From Pezicula radicicola (lineage: Eukaryota > Ascomycota > Leotiomycetes > Helotiales > Dermateaceae), in assembly GCA_003008705.1 (NCBI GenBank), contig PDUO01000032.1:597985-661984 (forward strand): DNA of 64,000 nucleotides. Reading direction: 5' to 3'. Positions 11,906 through 24,464 of the stretch are shown piece after piece. Positions within the stretch are counted from its first letter, which is position 1; each line of letters opens with the position of its first letter. The position numbers and the translations under genes were made by a program. Below the pieces are notes generated by a model. It saw only the letters and a program-made list of their open reading frames with translations, was not told where the DNA came from and searched no databases.

Positions 11906-12507
11906 GATCTGCAGAGTGCTGTAAAAGGCGTTTGTTGAGAGACTCCTCTGCTACCAGTATTCTGCAGCGATGTATCCTCTCGTATCACGTTTCATAGACT
12001 GGAGTCTGGGATGGTGGAGTGGGCTGTTGGTTTGTGCTTGGAAGGAGTCGTGGGTTGTTGCCCTCTGGCGCTTGGCTTCTCGCTTGGACCAAAGTGACGT
12101 TGAGGTTCTCGAAAGAACGTGGGGCAGGCCAGAGAAAATAAAAGGGACGGACAGCTGCTGGATACCTACCCACTGTGTGAGGTCCATTGTAGCAGAAGGA
12201 CGAACAGGAGACCCTCGTAGAATTAAGAAACCAATTTGTTGAATCCCAGTGCACACGCTGACACGGCGCTCTCCTTGAATTTCAGGCGTGGTTTGCCTAG
12301 CTGGGAGCTGCAGATTCTCGTCCTTCTCTAGAAGTCGACCAGGTTCCATTTGCAGCCTCGTGGATTTCAGCTCCTCGCTCCGCACAGAAACAAACATCCA
12401 ACTTTCACAAATAATATCTACGACCGACCATCACCACCTCTACCCCCCAAATCCCTCTTGCTTCTTTGTCCATTCACCCGACACCATCCTAATCACTTCT
12501 ATCAACC
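11906..12507. promoter_or_regulatory. Shared bidirectional promoter of VPS24 and p23
   Basis: Divergent starts at 11905 (minus) and 12508 (plus) bound a 602-bp spacer with no reliable gene. A C/T- and CA-rich tract (about 12370-12507) leads into the p23 start. The palindrome GTTCTCGAAAGAAC at 12105-12118 contains TTCnnGAA, the core of a heat-shock element, which would suit an Hsp90 co-chaperone. Only two properly spaced units are visible, so HSF control is a guess. Confidence 0.45.
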
Positions 12508-13451
12508 ATGTCTGAAGCAACTGCAACCCCCGAAGGTAAGCTGCTTCCCTCTATCTATCAACACCCCCGAGGCACAGCCAGGGAGAGCCCCAGGCTGCAG
12601 CCGATCAACAAAACAAAACACGCAGAGTTCTGTCACTATGACGAGAAACTCTCTTGTACTCTCTGCCCGCGCAATGCATCAAGCTAACATCTTCAAGTCC
12701 TCTGGGCCCAGCGGTCATCCAAGACTGAAGCTGCGAAGAACTTCATCTACCTCACCATCACCGTTCCCGATTGTCCGCCCTCAAACCTCAAGCTTGACAT
12801 CAAGTCACAGGGACTCTCTTTCAAGGGTCATTCGGATTCTCTCAAGCGCTCGTATGCTGTTGACCTCGAATTCTACGACGAAATTGACGAGAAGGAGACC
12901 AAGATGAACCACACGGCCAAGAATATCCAGATGGTCCTGAGAAAGAAGGAGCTCAAGGAGGAGTTCTGGCCAAGACTGTTAAAGGATGCCAAGAAGGTTC
13001 ACTTCCTCAAGACTGATTTCGACAAATGGGTTGATGAGGATGAGCAAGACGAGGCTCCTGAGGAGGACTTGGCCAACATGGGCGGAATGGGTAAGTCTTC
13101 ACAGCTACCAGAAGCAGCGATTACATCATGCTAACATATTTATAGGCGGCATGCCAGGAATGGGAGGTTAGTAACATCATTCTCAGTTTGCCCCCTCCCC
13201 CCCCTCTTTCTTTCTGACTTTTCTCCAAAATTATAGACATGAGCTCAATGATGGGTGGAGCAGGTGGAGACTTCGGCGGCATCGATTTCTCAAAGCTCGG
13301 CGGCGCTGGTATGGAGGGTATGGGTGACATGCCTGAGGAGGGAGATGATGACGACGATGATGATGATGATGAAGATATGCCAGCTCTTGAAGGTGATGAC
13401 GAGAGTGCAGAGGCTACCCCAGCCAAGGCTAAGATCGAGGAGGTCAAGTAA
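12508..13451 (+). CDS. SBA1: p23/Sba1/Wos2 Hsp90 co-chaperone
   Basis: Four exons: 12508-12535, 12698-13090, 13146-13166, 13237-13451, giving 218 aa; all GT-AG introns. The CS/p23 domain covers about residues 10-120 (VLWAQRSSKTEAAKNFIYLT; GLSFKGHSDS; NIQMVLRKKE; WPRLL). After it come a Gly/Met-rich linker (GGMGGMPGMGDMSSMMGG), interrupted by two introns, and an Asp-run acidic tail. In the family, p23 stabilises the closed ATP-bound Hsp90 dimer and slows ATPase turnover; the flexible tail contributes passive chaperone activity. Divergent from VPS24. The 21-bp microexon 3 is supported by both splice sites and by frame continuity. Confidence 0.93.
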
Positions 13452-14579
13452 GCATTTCGTCGTGATGCCTCGTCTAGATGGAGGCGCTAGGGCGTTTGCT
13501 TGCTTTCCTGGATTGGCTACATAATCAGATATGCAAAGCTTGCCATCTGAGTAATGAATCATTGGTGGGACTGGGTAACGACACTGCAGAAAGGGGCTTG
13601 GTACATCAATTGTTCCATTTCGTAGGAGCGACGATCTTTTCTACTGGTTGGTGTCTTTGTGAATAGTCAAGAGAAGAAAAAGCATCAAGAGTTCTTTCAA
13701 ATCACATTCAAAGTGTCTGTGCGTTTGATTATCTTGTTTTCTTGTTGGTTACCAAGGAGCTGGTTTGTGCCAGATTGTGAGATTGTGAGGAGTGATTGTT
13801 GCAAATCTGCATGCACACGCGTAAATGTTTTGTTCTTTTTCTCCGTATCTAAAATCTGATACCAGGTGGGTTTTCGAGTCGAGATATATAGTACTCACGA
13901 TCCTACCTAAGCGGCGGAGGTCTTCGTTTCCTTGGCGCAACCGACAACATTACGAGCGAACAAATCAGAGAGCTACAACCCAAAAATACCTCCTCCCACC
14001 CCCTGGAATTTATATTTATCCATAAACTCAACTATCGATCCTCTCTTTCTCCCTCTCTCCCTCCTTCATCCCTTTCTTCAAAATTTCCCTTTTTTCCGAA
14101 ATCAAAGGAATTCCTAGGACCGATCTGGTGGACCCTTTGCATCAGTTCGATATTTGATATTCCGATATTTCGATAGATTGGTAGACCGATGTGTGTGCGG
14201 GTGGATGATTATATATCTTTGAGGGAACTACTGTATTTTTTTTCTCTTGTCCGTTGTTAGGCTACGTTGGTGTGTATTTGATATTTTTGCTTTGGAATTT
14301 CGTGGGTATATAGGTATTTGGGTATCTGGGTAGGGTAGAGGGTTAGGGAGGTGTTTTTGGTATGTGGATTTGTTTTACTTTTTTTACTTTCTGTTTTTGT
14401 TTTTGTTCTTGGAAAGAAGAGGGGGTAGAGGGGAGGGTCTTTGATGGGTAAGTGGGTGGGAGTAGTTTGTGGAGGTTATGTTATAGGAGATTGGGTTGAT
14501 GGGGAAGCGAAGGAGTGTTTGGTATTGGTTATTGTTTAGCTTGCTGATATTATTGTAGGTACCGTACTGTAGTTTCGAG
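13452..14579. other. Intergenic region with pyrimidine-rich tract
   Basis: After the p23 3' end no gene is recognised. A strong C/T tract at about 14037-14098 on the plus strand looks like a fungal core-promoter or transcription-start signal, followed by G/T-rich sequence. It might serve the weak frame starting at 14580. Confidence 0.4.
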
Positions 14580-15125
14580 ATGGGCATGTATTTACGATAT
14601 ACTACTGGTCGAATAGGAGGGAGGAGGCCTTTGTCTTATTCTGTTTTTGCTGGGTTTCTGAGACCTACGACTGGTACGATAGGGAGACTGTTGCCGATTC
14701 GATGGAATGGTGGATATAGTGAATGTTTGGTATTGAGATCGGAATCGGAATCAGGGTCAGGCTCAGGCTCAGGCTCAATATCTGAGAAGAAAAATATTTC
14801 AACTTCAACTTCGACTTCGATTTCAAACCTGGAGCCGGAGCCGGTGCTGGAAGAATCTCAGGTTTTCGTAAAGGTTGATGGTTGTAGTTTAACGGGAGGA
14901 GGAGGGGGAAGAGATGGAGGTGGTGATGGTGATGGTGGGGGAGAGACGTATACGAGTCGTGATGCGGCGGTGTTTTCGGAGAGGGGGGCTTGTGTTACTG
15001 CTATGGCGAGAGAGGATGCTGTGGTACATATGAAGTCTGACTTGGGTGGTAGAGAGAAGGGAATTGGGGAGGATAGTGTGGAGCGGGAGACTGGGGAGGC
15101 TGGGGAGGATAAGAAGGATAGCTAA
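14580..15125 (+). CDS. Low-complexity hypothetical protein (doubtful)
   Basis: 181-codon frame starting MGMYLRYTTGRIGGRR, with a Ser/Gly/Glu repeat (SESESGSGSGSGS), a Ser/Thr run and a Gly/Asp-rich stretch in the second half. No family recognised. The DNA is strongly G-rich on this strand, so a long open frame can occur by chance. The only support is a pyrimidine tract about 500 bp upstream. Confidence 0.25.
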   Translation: MGMYLRYTTGRIGGRRPLSYSVFAGFLRPTTGTIGRLLPIRWNGGYSECLVLRSESESGSGSGSGSISEKKNISTSTSTSISNLEPEPVLEESQVFVKVDGCSLTGGGGGRDGGGDGDGGGETYTSRDAAVFSERGACVTAMAREDAVVHMKSDLGGREKGIGEDSVERETGEAGEDKKDS

Positions 15126-16035
15126 GGGAGGTTATAAAGGGCTTAGAGGGATTGGGAGGTTTAGGTGAGTTTGGGGGAAGCTTTCGGAGGCTTGGATGGG
15201 GGGATTGGAAGGGAGGGGAGTAGAGGGCGAGAGGTATACAGTGCTTGATGCTGTGGGGTTTTGTGGGGTGGTGGTATGGGGTTATAGGTTAGAAATGATT
15301 TGAAGGAGGGAACCTTGACTAGAGTTAGGAGGGGTGGGTTTCAACAGGCTGCTAGTTGGAGGGAAGGAGGAGGCGCTTGGTGTTGTCGATGGAGGAAACG
15401 GTGTGGGTGGAGGAAATGGTAGGGGGGAAGAAGTGATGGGTATATCTGTTGATATCTTGATATCTCATGTCTCTGAGATCTTGGAGGTTTGATGAAAGGA
15501 TATATAGGCTGTATGTCCTGAAGGATGCCTCCGACGTTTATAGATTAAACATGGGAATCCTGATTTGGTTTCATTACGTAGCTGGCTTGATTTACACTGT
15601 ACGTCACTTATCTTACACCAACTTGATTAGTGCTTTAAAATTTCTTAGCTTCGTTATATTGTTTTTTTTATGCAACTCACTTGATTTAAATAACTACATG
15701 CGCTCTTGTGGTATATTGAATACTTATCTATACTCAGTAGTTAAAAGGTCTATTAGTGGACCTGCCTCATCATTTGTGACTCGCTTTTGATGAAATATAG
15801 CCGATAATTCCCTGCCGTAAAAAAAATAACGCAATCAAGTCTCTCATTTGCTACATTTTATGCATGGAATAGTGCTTTCATCCCATTGCCAAGTATACGT
15901 GCATTAGTTGCAGTAAGCAGTAATCTTACAATTTGGGAATTGCGGGGTATCGCATCTCTATAAATACTTTATACCTCCCCAACCTATCTATTACATTTTG
16001 TGTTCTTTGAACTTCGTCCTGAATCAAGTGTGACA
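15126..16035. other. Intergenic region upstream of the GMC oxidoreductase
   Basis: The G-rich sequence continues to about 15430, then AT-richer sequence. CAACTCACTTGATTTAAATA at 15673-15692 is a copy (reverse orientation) of the dispersed motif. TATAAATA near 15959-15966 is a possible TATA box for the gene starting at 16036. Confidence 0.45.
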
Positions 16036-18310
16036 ATGTACCAATTTTCTATTTTCTTACTTACAGTCTTGTGTTCATCGGTTATAGAAGCACGTATACC
16101 TTTCCATGGCATGGTTGTCCGAGATGCCTCTTATATCTCGAACTCTTACGATTATGTGATTGTTGGAGGCGGTTTAAGTGGTTTGGTGGTTGCTAATAGG
16201 CTGAGTGAAAATCCAAGTACGTAGCTCCGATGTTTTAGTGTTAGTCTAATTTGCTTATTCATTAGCAACGACTGTACTCGTGATAGAGGCAGGAGGGTTG
16301 TAAGTTACACAAGAGTTTATAGTCCGAGAAACTCTTCTGCTTTGTTGTTTTCATCTCTTGAATCATTTACTGAACCAATCGTAGCGATAATGGTGAAGAC
16401 ATTCTCACAATCCCCCTCCTAACGACAGGAAACGTACCCACCCTAAGCCACGGGCCAAGCGGAACAAAATACGATTGGAATCTAACAGGAACGCCACAAG
16501 CCACACTTCAAAATCGGTCCATCAAAACGCCTGCTGGAAAAGTGGTTGGTGGCGGAAGTCTCATAAATGGAATGGTTTATAATCGTGGTTCTAGAACTGA
16601 ATATGATCGTTGGGAAGAATTAGGTAATCCTGGTTGGAATTTCGACGGTTTGCTTCCTTATTTTAAGAAAGCTGAGGTTTTTACACCGCCAAGTTTGGAA
16701 TTGGAGAGTGAATGGGGGATTGGGTATGAGGCTGATTTTCATGGGGAAGAGGGCTTCGTGGAGAGTAGTTTTCCGAGATTTGTTTGGCCTTCTACTCGTA
16801 TGTGATACTTTCTTTTCTTTTCTTTTGTGTGAGAGAGAGAGGGATTTAATAGCGTGTAATAGGGAATTTCATAAATGCTATGATTGAACTTGGGATTTCG
16901 ATACTCAAGGATTCAATGGGTGGGAATGCTGTTGGTGCATATTGGTATACATTATCACTAAACCCGCAGAACGAAACTCGATCTTCCTCAAAAGGATTCT
17001 ATAATTCAGCTCAGGAACGGCAAAACCTTCACTTATTATGTTATTCTCAAGTTACAAAAATACTTATTAGTAAGGAGGAATCTGGAAGTCTTGTTGCTAC
17101 TGGAGTTGAATTTTCAGTTGATGGGACAGAGACGCTGAGCCGGAATGTTAGTGCTAATAAGGAAGTTGTTTTGGCTGCGGGTACTTTACATACGCCGCAG
17201 CTTTTGCAGCTTTCTGGTATTGGGGATGCTGGCCATTTGAAGGGGTTGGGTATTGAGCCTTTGGTTGATTTACCGGGTGTTGGGGAGAATTATCAGGATC
17301 ATGTTCTTCTTGCTACGGTACATACTGGTATGTATAATCATTTCGTTTAATAAGCGATGAGACCATATATTCAAGAGTAGTAACTAACAGTAGATCTATA
17401 GTTGACATCGCAGTCAATACTGGAAACTTCAGTAACGCAACTTGGAATGTAGAACAACGAGCCCTTTATGATACCAAGCGAGAAGGTATATCAAAAGACC
17501 ATATTTGCGTGCATACTTCATCAATATATCTAAAACATTACTAGGGCCATACACCACAGCAAGCGGAAACCTAGTAGCATTTCTCCCCCTTTCAATATTC
17601 GCCAATTCTCTAAACATCTCCAACCTCCAATCCCAAGCAACAACCCAATCACCAACACAATATCTCCCTCCAGACCTCGATTCCACAATCCTCGAAGGTT
17701 ACAAACTTCAACATTCTCTCTTAGTACGTGATTTGTCCTCAAGTATCTCAGCACATATGGAATTTATCTTGAGCGATTCAATTATAATCCCCGTCCTCCA
17801 ACAACCATTCTCCCGAGGTTCCATCCGGATAAACAGCACATCACCATTCACACAACCATCCATAGACCCTCGCTACCTATCAAACCCCTTAGATCTCTCT
17901 TTGCTCGTTTCCGCTGTCCAATACACTAGAAATATAAGAGATACGAATTCTTTAACGGAGATTGGGATTATGGAAGTGTTTCCTGGTGTGACGGTTCAGG
18001 CGGAAAATGATGTTGAAGAGTGGGTTAGGGGAAATGCCCAAACTATTCATCATCATGTTGGGACGGCTAGTATGTTACCGAGGGAATTTGGTGGTGTTGT
18101 TGATGGGAATTTGAGGGTGTATGGTGTTGGGGGGTTGAGGGTTGTGGATGCTAGTGTGATTCCTATGTTGCCTGCTGCGCATATTCAGGGGACTGTTTAT
18201 GCTGTTGCTGAGAAGGTGAGTTTTTGGTTTTGATTTTGATTTGATTTTTGGTTTGCAATATTGATGATTGTTGGTGATTTTAGGCTGCTGATTTGATCAA
18301 GTCGATATGA
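16036..18310 (+). CDS. Secreted GMC-family FAD oxidoreductase
   Basis: Seven exons: 16036-16216, 16266-16299, 16385-16797, 16863-17327, 17402-17485, 17545-18215, 18284-18310, giving 624 aa; all GT-AG. A signal peptide occupies about residues 1-19 (MYQFSIFLLTVLCSSVIEA). The FAD-binding Rossmann motif is YDYVIVGGGLSGLVVANRL, followed by the strand LVIEAGG. GMC signature 2 is GTLHTPQLLQLSGIG. The active-site histidine region is HHHVGTASMLP, and the closing motif is VVDASVIPMLPAAHIQGT. The family covers glucose oxidase, aryl-alcohol oxidase and choline-dehydrogenase-like enzymes, which oxidise alcohols extracellularly with FAD; the substrate cannot be read here. No neighbouring genes suggest a secondary-metabolite cluster. 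The start at 16036 was chosen because it opens the signal peptide. Confidence 0.9.
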
Positions 18311-18889
18311 GGTTATGGGAGGTTGGTCTTGATCGTGGGTGGAAGGGTTTCTATTAATGATTGTTAATAATCCTTCGGGATGAGATTCTCGTTAAATAGT
18401 GAACATAGAAGTCAAGTAAAGGCTAGGTAAGTAAATATTAGTGATAAGTTGAATTTCCAGGATAAACCCCAATAGTTATTTCTGAAGTTGTAAATACACT
18501 CTTCGCTTTACAATAGGTATCAAGCAAGCTAGAAAAGTCCCTTTCCTTCTATATAATATTTACAAAGATATTTTGACAACGGTTCTCATATCAACTTCGT
18601 TTTACCTTATTGTAAGGAAATTCTTTATCCCTACCAAGGTCTTAAGCGAGCAATGCTACTTAGAATCGAAGTTCGCAGGTTGAGATTCAAGATTATTGAC
18701 TTGGCGCTATAATTCTGGCCCTTAGTTAGGCACGATTTGTGGTCACGCAAGAACCCAATATGCCACTATGCTTCTAGGTGGCCTGTTAGATGGTTTGGGC
18801 TGAAAACCCTCTACAGAACACATCCTAAAATTCAATGGAATCTAGCTCTTGAAGAACTTCTTGATAATTATTTTCAAATTAAGTCGCAT
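18311..18889. other. Intergenic region between convergent genes
   Basis: Contains the 3' flanks of the GMC gene (plus) and the ankyrin gene (minus). I see no further feature. Confidence 0.5.
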
Positions 18890-21800
18890 CTATTCGATAA
18901 TATCCTCTCCACGCCACACATCTTCCTCATCCCTGAAATCCAAAACCTCCCGTCCTTCACTTCCAAAGACGCTCGTTGCCACTGAACCATTCTGTTGAAT
19001 CCAATGATCAACGTTCCCGTAGGACACTTGATTCCCAACTCCATAATTATCATGATGGTTGCCGTTGAAACTGGCCCATACATTCTCGGCGGGCATCTCA
19101 AGAGTAGATGTGGTGTCCGCATTAAGCCAATTTCCATACAAGTCGTATCCTGACTCGTGTGTTTCGGTTCCTATGATCTCCATGGTTGTTCCAAGATAGC
19201 TCTCTTGTTGTGAAGTAGCCGGCCATTGCTCTGGAAAACCGTCATAGTTCAATCTTTGCCTCGCTTCCTGGTCATCCCGTTCATCCAGGATAATATCCTC
19301 ATTCATACCGGCATCCGAAATGTTGAGATGCTCCCTATTTTGGTTGTCACTCTCATCATCCTCTTGACTCTCGTCATCCTCTTCACTCTCATCGTACCCA
19401 GTCTCTTCATAGATGATATCCTCAAGTTCAAGCCATGCAATCCCGGACCGAGCATAAACCATCTTGGGATCGTAACCGCAAGTTTCCAATGCTTCCCTCC
19501 ACTTTTTGTCTTCTTTGCAAACTCCTGCTATGTGTGACAGGCTTAGACCCGAGTGCTTAGGAAGGCGTTTGTGAATATCATCGATATTTTGGATTCCTTG
19601 TATCAAAAGCTTCTGCATCGTTTCAGGTTTCCACTGTTGTGGCCATGATTTAAGAGACTGGTGAAGAGTTTCGATCAGCTCGTCTTCAACACTAACTTCC
19701 TCCAGTTCTTCCCATTCCACCATTGACTTTGCGTACACTTCCTGCGGCGAGTAGCCACAAATTTCCAAAGCCTCTCGCCAACTTCTTTCATAATTTCCTC
19801 TTCGGGCCATGGAACAAGGGGTTTCTCCCGATCTAGCACGAGCTAATAAATCTGCACCAGCGTGGATCATATCAACTACTAGACTTGTGAGAACATGGCG
19901 GGGGCGATAGATGAGTATTTCTCTCTCGTAATATTGGTGCTTGAATACATGATGAAGACATGTATACCCAGAGTGGTCTTTGGCCGAAGTGCTCGCACCA
20001 TGTTTAAGTAGTAAAGCTGCTTGTTCAAAGGAGGTTTCAACAAAATTAATCACTAGAGAGATTCCAGGATCGCAGGCGTTGTCAAGTGCATACAATAGAG
20101 CCGTCATGCCTCTTCTTTCACGTTGCTCTAAATCTAAAAGAATTCCGCCATCGTTCAGAAATTGACGTAATGATTCCTAGTAAAGTTTTAGCATGACCCT
20201 GTTGGTGATTATATCTTTTCAAATGTGATGATGTACCGTATTTAAAGTTGAAATAACTTGAAGGAGGACGGCTTCCTCGTAGCTACCTGTTGCTTCTAAG
20301 TTACAGGCAGTAGGGTCCGCTCCAGCTTCTATCAGTAGGCGTCGACATTTTCTGAGATCCTCCTCCACTTTCTCCCAATACTCCGTAAGCTCCTTGTCTA
20401 GGTAGGATGTCATGGGAGTGAATGCTAGCGCTGTAAATATAGGAAACCTTATATTTATTCATGCTGTCAGCTTGATATCTTGCGCAAGCCTAGTTATAAG
20501 TGTTCTACTTATGAGAACTCACATCCCGATCTCATCGTTGCGTATCTCCCAACTATTAACATCAGCACCTTTAGAAACAAGAAAATTACATATGTGGTAC
20601 TGCGTGTGACAAAATCTTCCTTGGGTCAAGCAATACTATCTCTAGGTTAGTTGTTGTAATAGATTGAAGTTGGATCTTGGTCTTACTCCAAGTAAAGATT
20701 GGCCTCTTGTGTTACAGTCTGTCAAGGACGCCAATCCGTCCTGTAATATACGGACAAGCCCATCTAGATCTCCTGATTTTATAATTTTAAACACCTCCGA
20801 GTCGTCTGGGATGACCGCATGAAACGACAGCGTAGGTGCAAAAGAGAACGAGCCATTTTTCATCGTATTCTGAACGAAAAATGCGCGGATTTTCAGATTT
20901 CCTTTCTTTCTCTTTGTTTTTGGTAAAAGTGTCAACGTTCCTGCAAATGTCTGTTCCATGGCATCATTTGAGGATCGACTTAATTGTGAATCTTTTTGGG
21001 CGGTGTTTGATGCTACTACCATGGTTGTAATAGCCAAAGAACCAGCAGGCGTGTCGAAGACTCTGTTTTGAGATGTAAGACGGCGTCCATTTGGAATACG
21101 GTCTTTCTGCCAATCTATATAGAATAAGCTTTCCCCCTCATATAAATGTAGAGTTGCTTACTATGAGTACTTATTTGAACAGTCTGTGAAGATTCGAGGA
21201 TGCCCCGAATTCTCTTCACCGCAAGCCTTTGCTGGACGCCTCTATTAAGTTCGGCAGCTTCCTCGTCGTCGCTATCACTACGTTTCCTTTTGTGATTTGC
21301 TTCGTGCAGGTCTGGGAGGCTGATATGTTCGAGTAGCCCTTTTAGAATGCTGACAATATCCTCCGTTATCAGTTGAGCTTCAAAAGATCCTATATTCAAA
21401 TCCCCTTCCCCTTCATTGTGGATTGCATAGAGGCGGTCTATGCAATCGTGGAGTTGTCCACTGAGGCATTCCGTAGAGCTGTCGTTTTTTATAGTGTCCA
21501 ACTGCCGTTGGAGTTCACACATCATCTGTTGTAAGACATGGGACCGGTCGTGGGACTTGCTAAACTCTGCCGTAAGAGATTGTTGTAATGCCTCAAAAGT
21601 CCCTCGGACTTGATGCTGTAGTACTGCTGTGTCTCTCCCGAGACCTTCAAATCCTGTTTCTAATTCCTTAGTGTGTCGATTCGAAATTTCTTTGGCCTGA
21701 TCAATGTGTGCAGAGAAGTTTTGTCTGAATTCAGTTGTCGAAGTCTGGACATGAGTTGAGACTTGGGTTATGCGTTTATTGACCTCTGATGTGGAATTCT

Positions 21801-22458
21801 CATTGAATATGCGCTGTTCTGTCTGCTGCTTACTTGGAAAGGTCAGAATATATTCTGAAGGTGATATCTTCGCCTTACCTCCCAACTATACTCAAATGGA
21901 TGTTTAAAAACCCGATCTAGCTATATGTTAACGGTCTTTTCGAAAAATTCCAGCCACAGTTTCCATCTGCCAAGTACCTACATGCCGAGAAACGACTTCA
22001 TGTATCTCGCGAAGGTCGCTATTCTTGATGTACATGTGTATTGATCCAGCAACTTTGCGACGCCATGATTGGCCTTTGCTTGTACCTTTCCATCGTTCAA
22101 CTTTTAGTGTAATGGGATCTAGGTCCTCTACACATCTCTGGACAGCTGTGTGAAGCCCATCAAAGAAGCCGCTATTCTGCGTCTGATTTCCGATGCTGTG
22201 AACGGGTGGCGTGGTTGAAGGTGGTTGACCTGCTAGTGCTTGGATTTGAGATAGGATTTCGGTCAAGGACCGCAATGATTGATCTGTTCGAGCGAATTCC
22301 TGTCGACTTTTACGAAGACCTGATACTGCATCGTAAATCTTGAATAGTCAGTATTGAACTTGAGCAGCCGAAGCATCATAACTAACAAGCTTTGTTGATT
22401 GTAGTCCAACCGTAGCGCATGCGATAACGCTTGCAGTGACACTCAGAGGGTCGCCCAT
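18890..22458 (-). CDS. Ankyrin-repeat protein with fungal STAND-type N-terminal domain, lacking NACHT
   Basis: Seven exons on the minus strand: 22458-22387, 22338-21933, 21818-21162, 21114-20687, 20599-20523, 20447-20237, 20176-18890, giving 1045 aa in frame; the junction 21933/21818 is the least certain. The N-terminus MGDPLSVTASVIACATVGLQ, continuing YDAVSGLRKSRQEFA, is the Helo-like/PigL_N fungal STAND N-terminal type. Then a coiled coil (about 165-330), a basic patch KRKRSDSDDEE (possible nuclear signal), a conserved block (IPNGRRLTS; FHAVIPDDSEVFKIIKSGDL), ankyrin repeats (KGADVNSW; LLIEAGADPTAC; LLLKHGASTSAKDHSGYTCL) and an acidic C-terminus. No P-loop was found. Members of this architecture are common, poorly characterised ascomycete proteins; a role in recognition or signalling is inference. 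Confidence 0.82.
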
Positions 22459-23035
22459 TTCTCACAGTGGCTTGGAGTCGCGATGAGAATGTCAGTGTTT
22501 GAAGTGGAGGATAATCCGCAACAGAGTGAATATGGAACTTGAGGTTTGCAAACTGTAGGATAAGGACCGACATCGAGTGAGGCTGAGTTTCGATGGAAAT
22601 ATGTGGATAAGATCAATTGGACATAGTTTGCCTCGAAATCTGCCTCGCGGCTGAGCAAAGGCTGGGGGTCACGCGCGCTAGTGCGGGCGCCCTTGGAGTG
22701 TTTCGTAGGCAGCCTTAGCAGGCTACAGGATGATTGTAGGCTCTTTATTGACTATACTCTGTTTCTAATTTGACCTGTATTTTATTGTATTTTCTACTGG
22801 CGATGTCTGGCAATTTAAGCGAAGGATATCTAGATTCGATATAATTTATAGAAGGCCAATTTAAGTTGCTTTGTCGCTACTGAGGGTGTACTATCGAGAT
22901 TCAAATTCTGAAAGTCTCGAAGATAAAGAGATAATTAGGCGGGACTACATACTGGCGCTGATGCGCTGTTACGTGGGTTGAAATTTCCCCAAGTAATAGA
23001 TGTTCTCAAATCTAATAGGCGAAGATTCATGTACT

Positions 23036-23260
23036 TGTTGGTTGTACAGCATGTGATGATATCTTGGCAAGGCAGACCTACCTATCCCTTTTCTCAATCG
23101 GCACTTAAGCGAGGTGATATATGCATGTGTTCCGACGATTTGATCAATCTCCAAATTGATCAAAGTGTCCAAAAACATGTTATTATTTCTGTGCTAATGG
23201 CTCAGTAGAGAATAATCCAACTAAATCTGCTGTACTGTGTTGCATTTCACTTTTGGAGGT
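23036..23260. repeat. Diverged repeat, copy A
   Basis: Shares the order of several blocks with 28046-28230: CATGTGATGAT, TGGCAAGG, ACCTACC(T/C), CCCTTTTCTC, GGCTCAG and CAACTAAA, with indels between. The match is well beyond a chance word but strongly diverged, consistent with an old dispersed element. No coding capacity visible. Confidence 0.55.
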
Positions 23261-24001
23261 TAATTAGCTCCAATTCTTTGAGTAATTTAAATCAAAGTAG
23301 TTATCAGTACTAAGGATACTAAGAGAAAGGAGTATCACACAGAGCTGCTAAAGCACCTACAAGACATGCTTAGATGACAATAGTCATCATGTTCTCGTTT
23401 AGAAGATAGTAAGAACGAAGAGAGATGAGCTTTACGACAAATGTCTTAGGAGCGTAGAAGCTGCTGGATTGATCTATAGGCAGATATTGCTTATATGCAT
23501 GGTTTTCAGACTAATTAACTTGTGTGTATATAACTATTGTGCTTAACTAATGAAATAAGATTTCCATGAATGGGGTGCTATGTGCATGACTATCGACTTA
23601 TCTATGAGTAAGTTACCTAGCCTATCCATGAATTATGAATAGCTAATTCCTGGGCTTATCAGCCTGAAAGGTATCTTTTATATGCCCCATCCGTAATAAT
23701 CGAAAGATGCGCTATTGGGAGCCTATATTCATGGCGGATTTTAATGCATCGCTTAGTGGGCGCCACTAATTATACTACTAGAAACCATAAATCTGCGGCT
23801 AATAATACGCAACAAAAAGAATAAAAATGACTACCCTAAATAATATCGCCTATTACTTACTAATAAGTGAGGCACGGTCTAACACCTTAAATAGGCTAAA
23901 GATAACGAGAGAGAAGGTAATTCTTACGATATATTGACCTATCACTTCGACTCCGTTGGTTCCACTTATATCAGTGATAACTATCAGGAGTAGAAATTAG
24001 T

Positions 24002-24464
24002 CTAGAATTTTCGTCATTTCCATACAGTCAAGTGTTATGGAACACAGATTAGTGGTTTTAGTACCGCACTTAGCAGTGTCGGCGGGTTTTAAGCGACGCC
24101 TAACACACTAGATGAAAAATTAGTTTGATTTCGCGTATATATTCTGGGTCTTAATGGTTTGTTGGACGTGTTAAATAATGGGTTGAATTGACTGAATTGT
24201 CTGTAATTGTTGCAATTGATGAAGCTATTTAGATGTGGGGTTGCCACGCCACATATAAGACTAAATAGACTTTCCGAATGTTCCGGTGTCCAGAGCCTAT
24301 TTGTAAGCACCATTTCTGACAGGCGGTGCCCTAGTTGTTACTATGTAATAGGTGACACCTGGCAGAAATCATAATAAGGTTAGCATTTTCGTCATTTTCA
24401 AATAATCGTAGGTAATATTAGCACACAGACCGTTGGTTTTAGTACTGTATTTGGAAATTCATGT
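24002..24464. repeat. Imperfect direct repeat pair upstream of the MFS gene
   Basis: 24002-24075 and 24382-24464 share TTTTCGTCATTT, ACACAGA and TTGGTTTTAGTAC(or GTGGTTTTAGTAC) in the same order and similar spacing, about 380 bp apart. The second copy ends about 150 bp before the MFS start codon. This may be a remnant of a tandem duplication or a solo element pair. Confidence 0.5.

Noticed and set aside
15467..15790. 107-codon plus-strand frame
   Set aside because: No domain, atypical composition, overlaps a copy of the dispersed repeat motif; likely chance.
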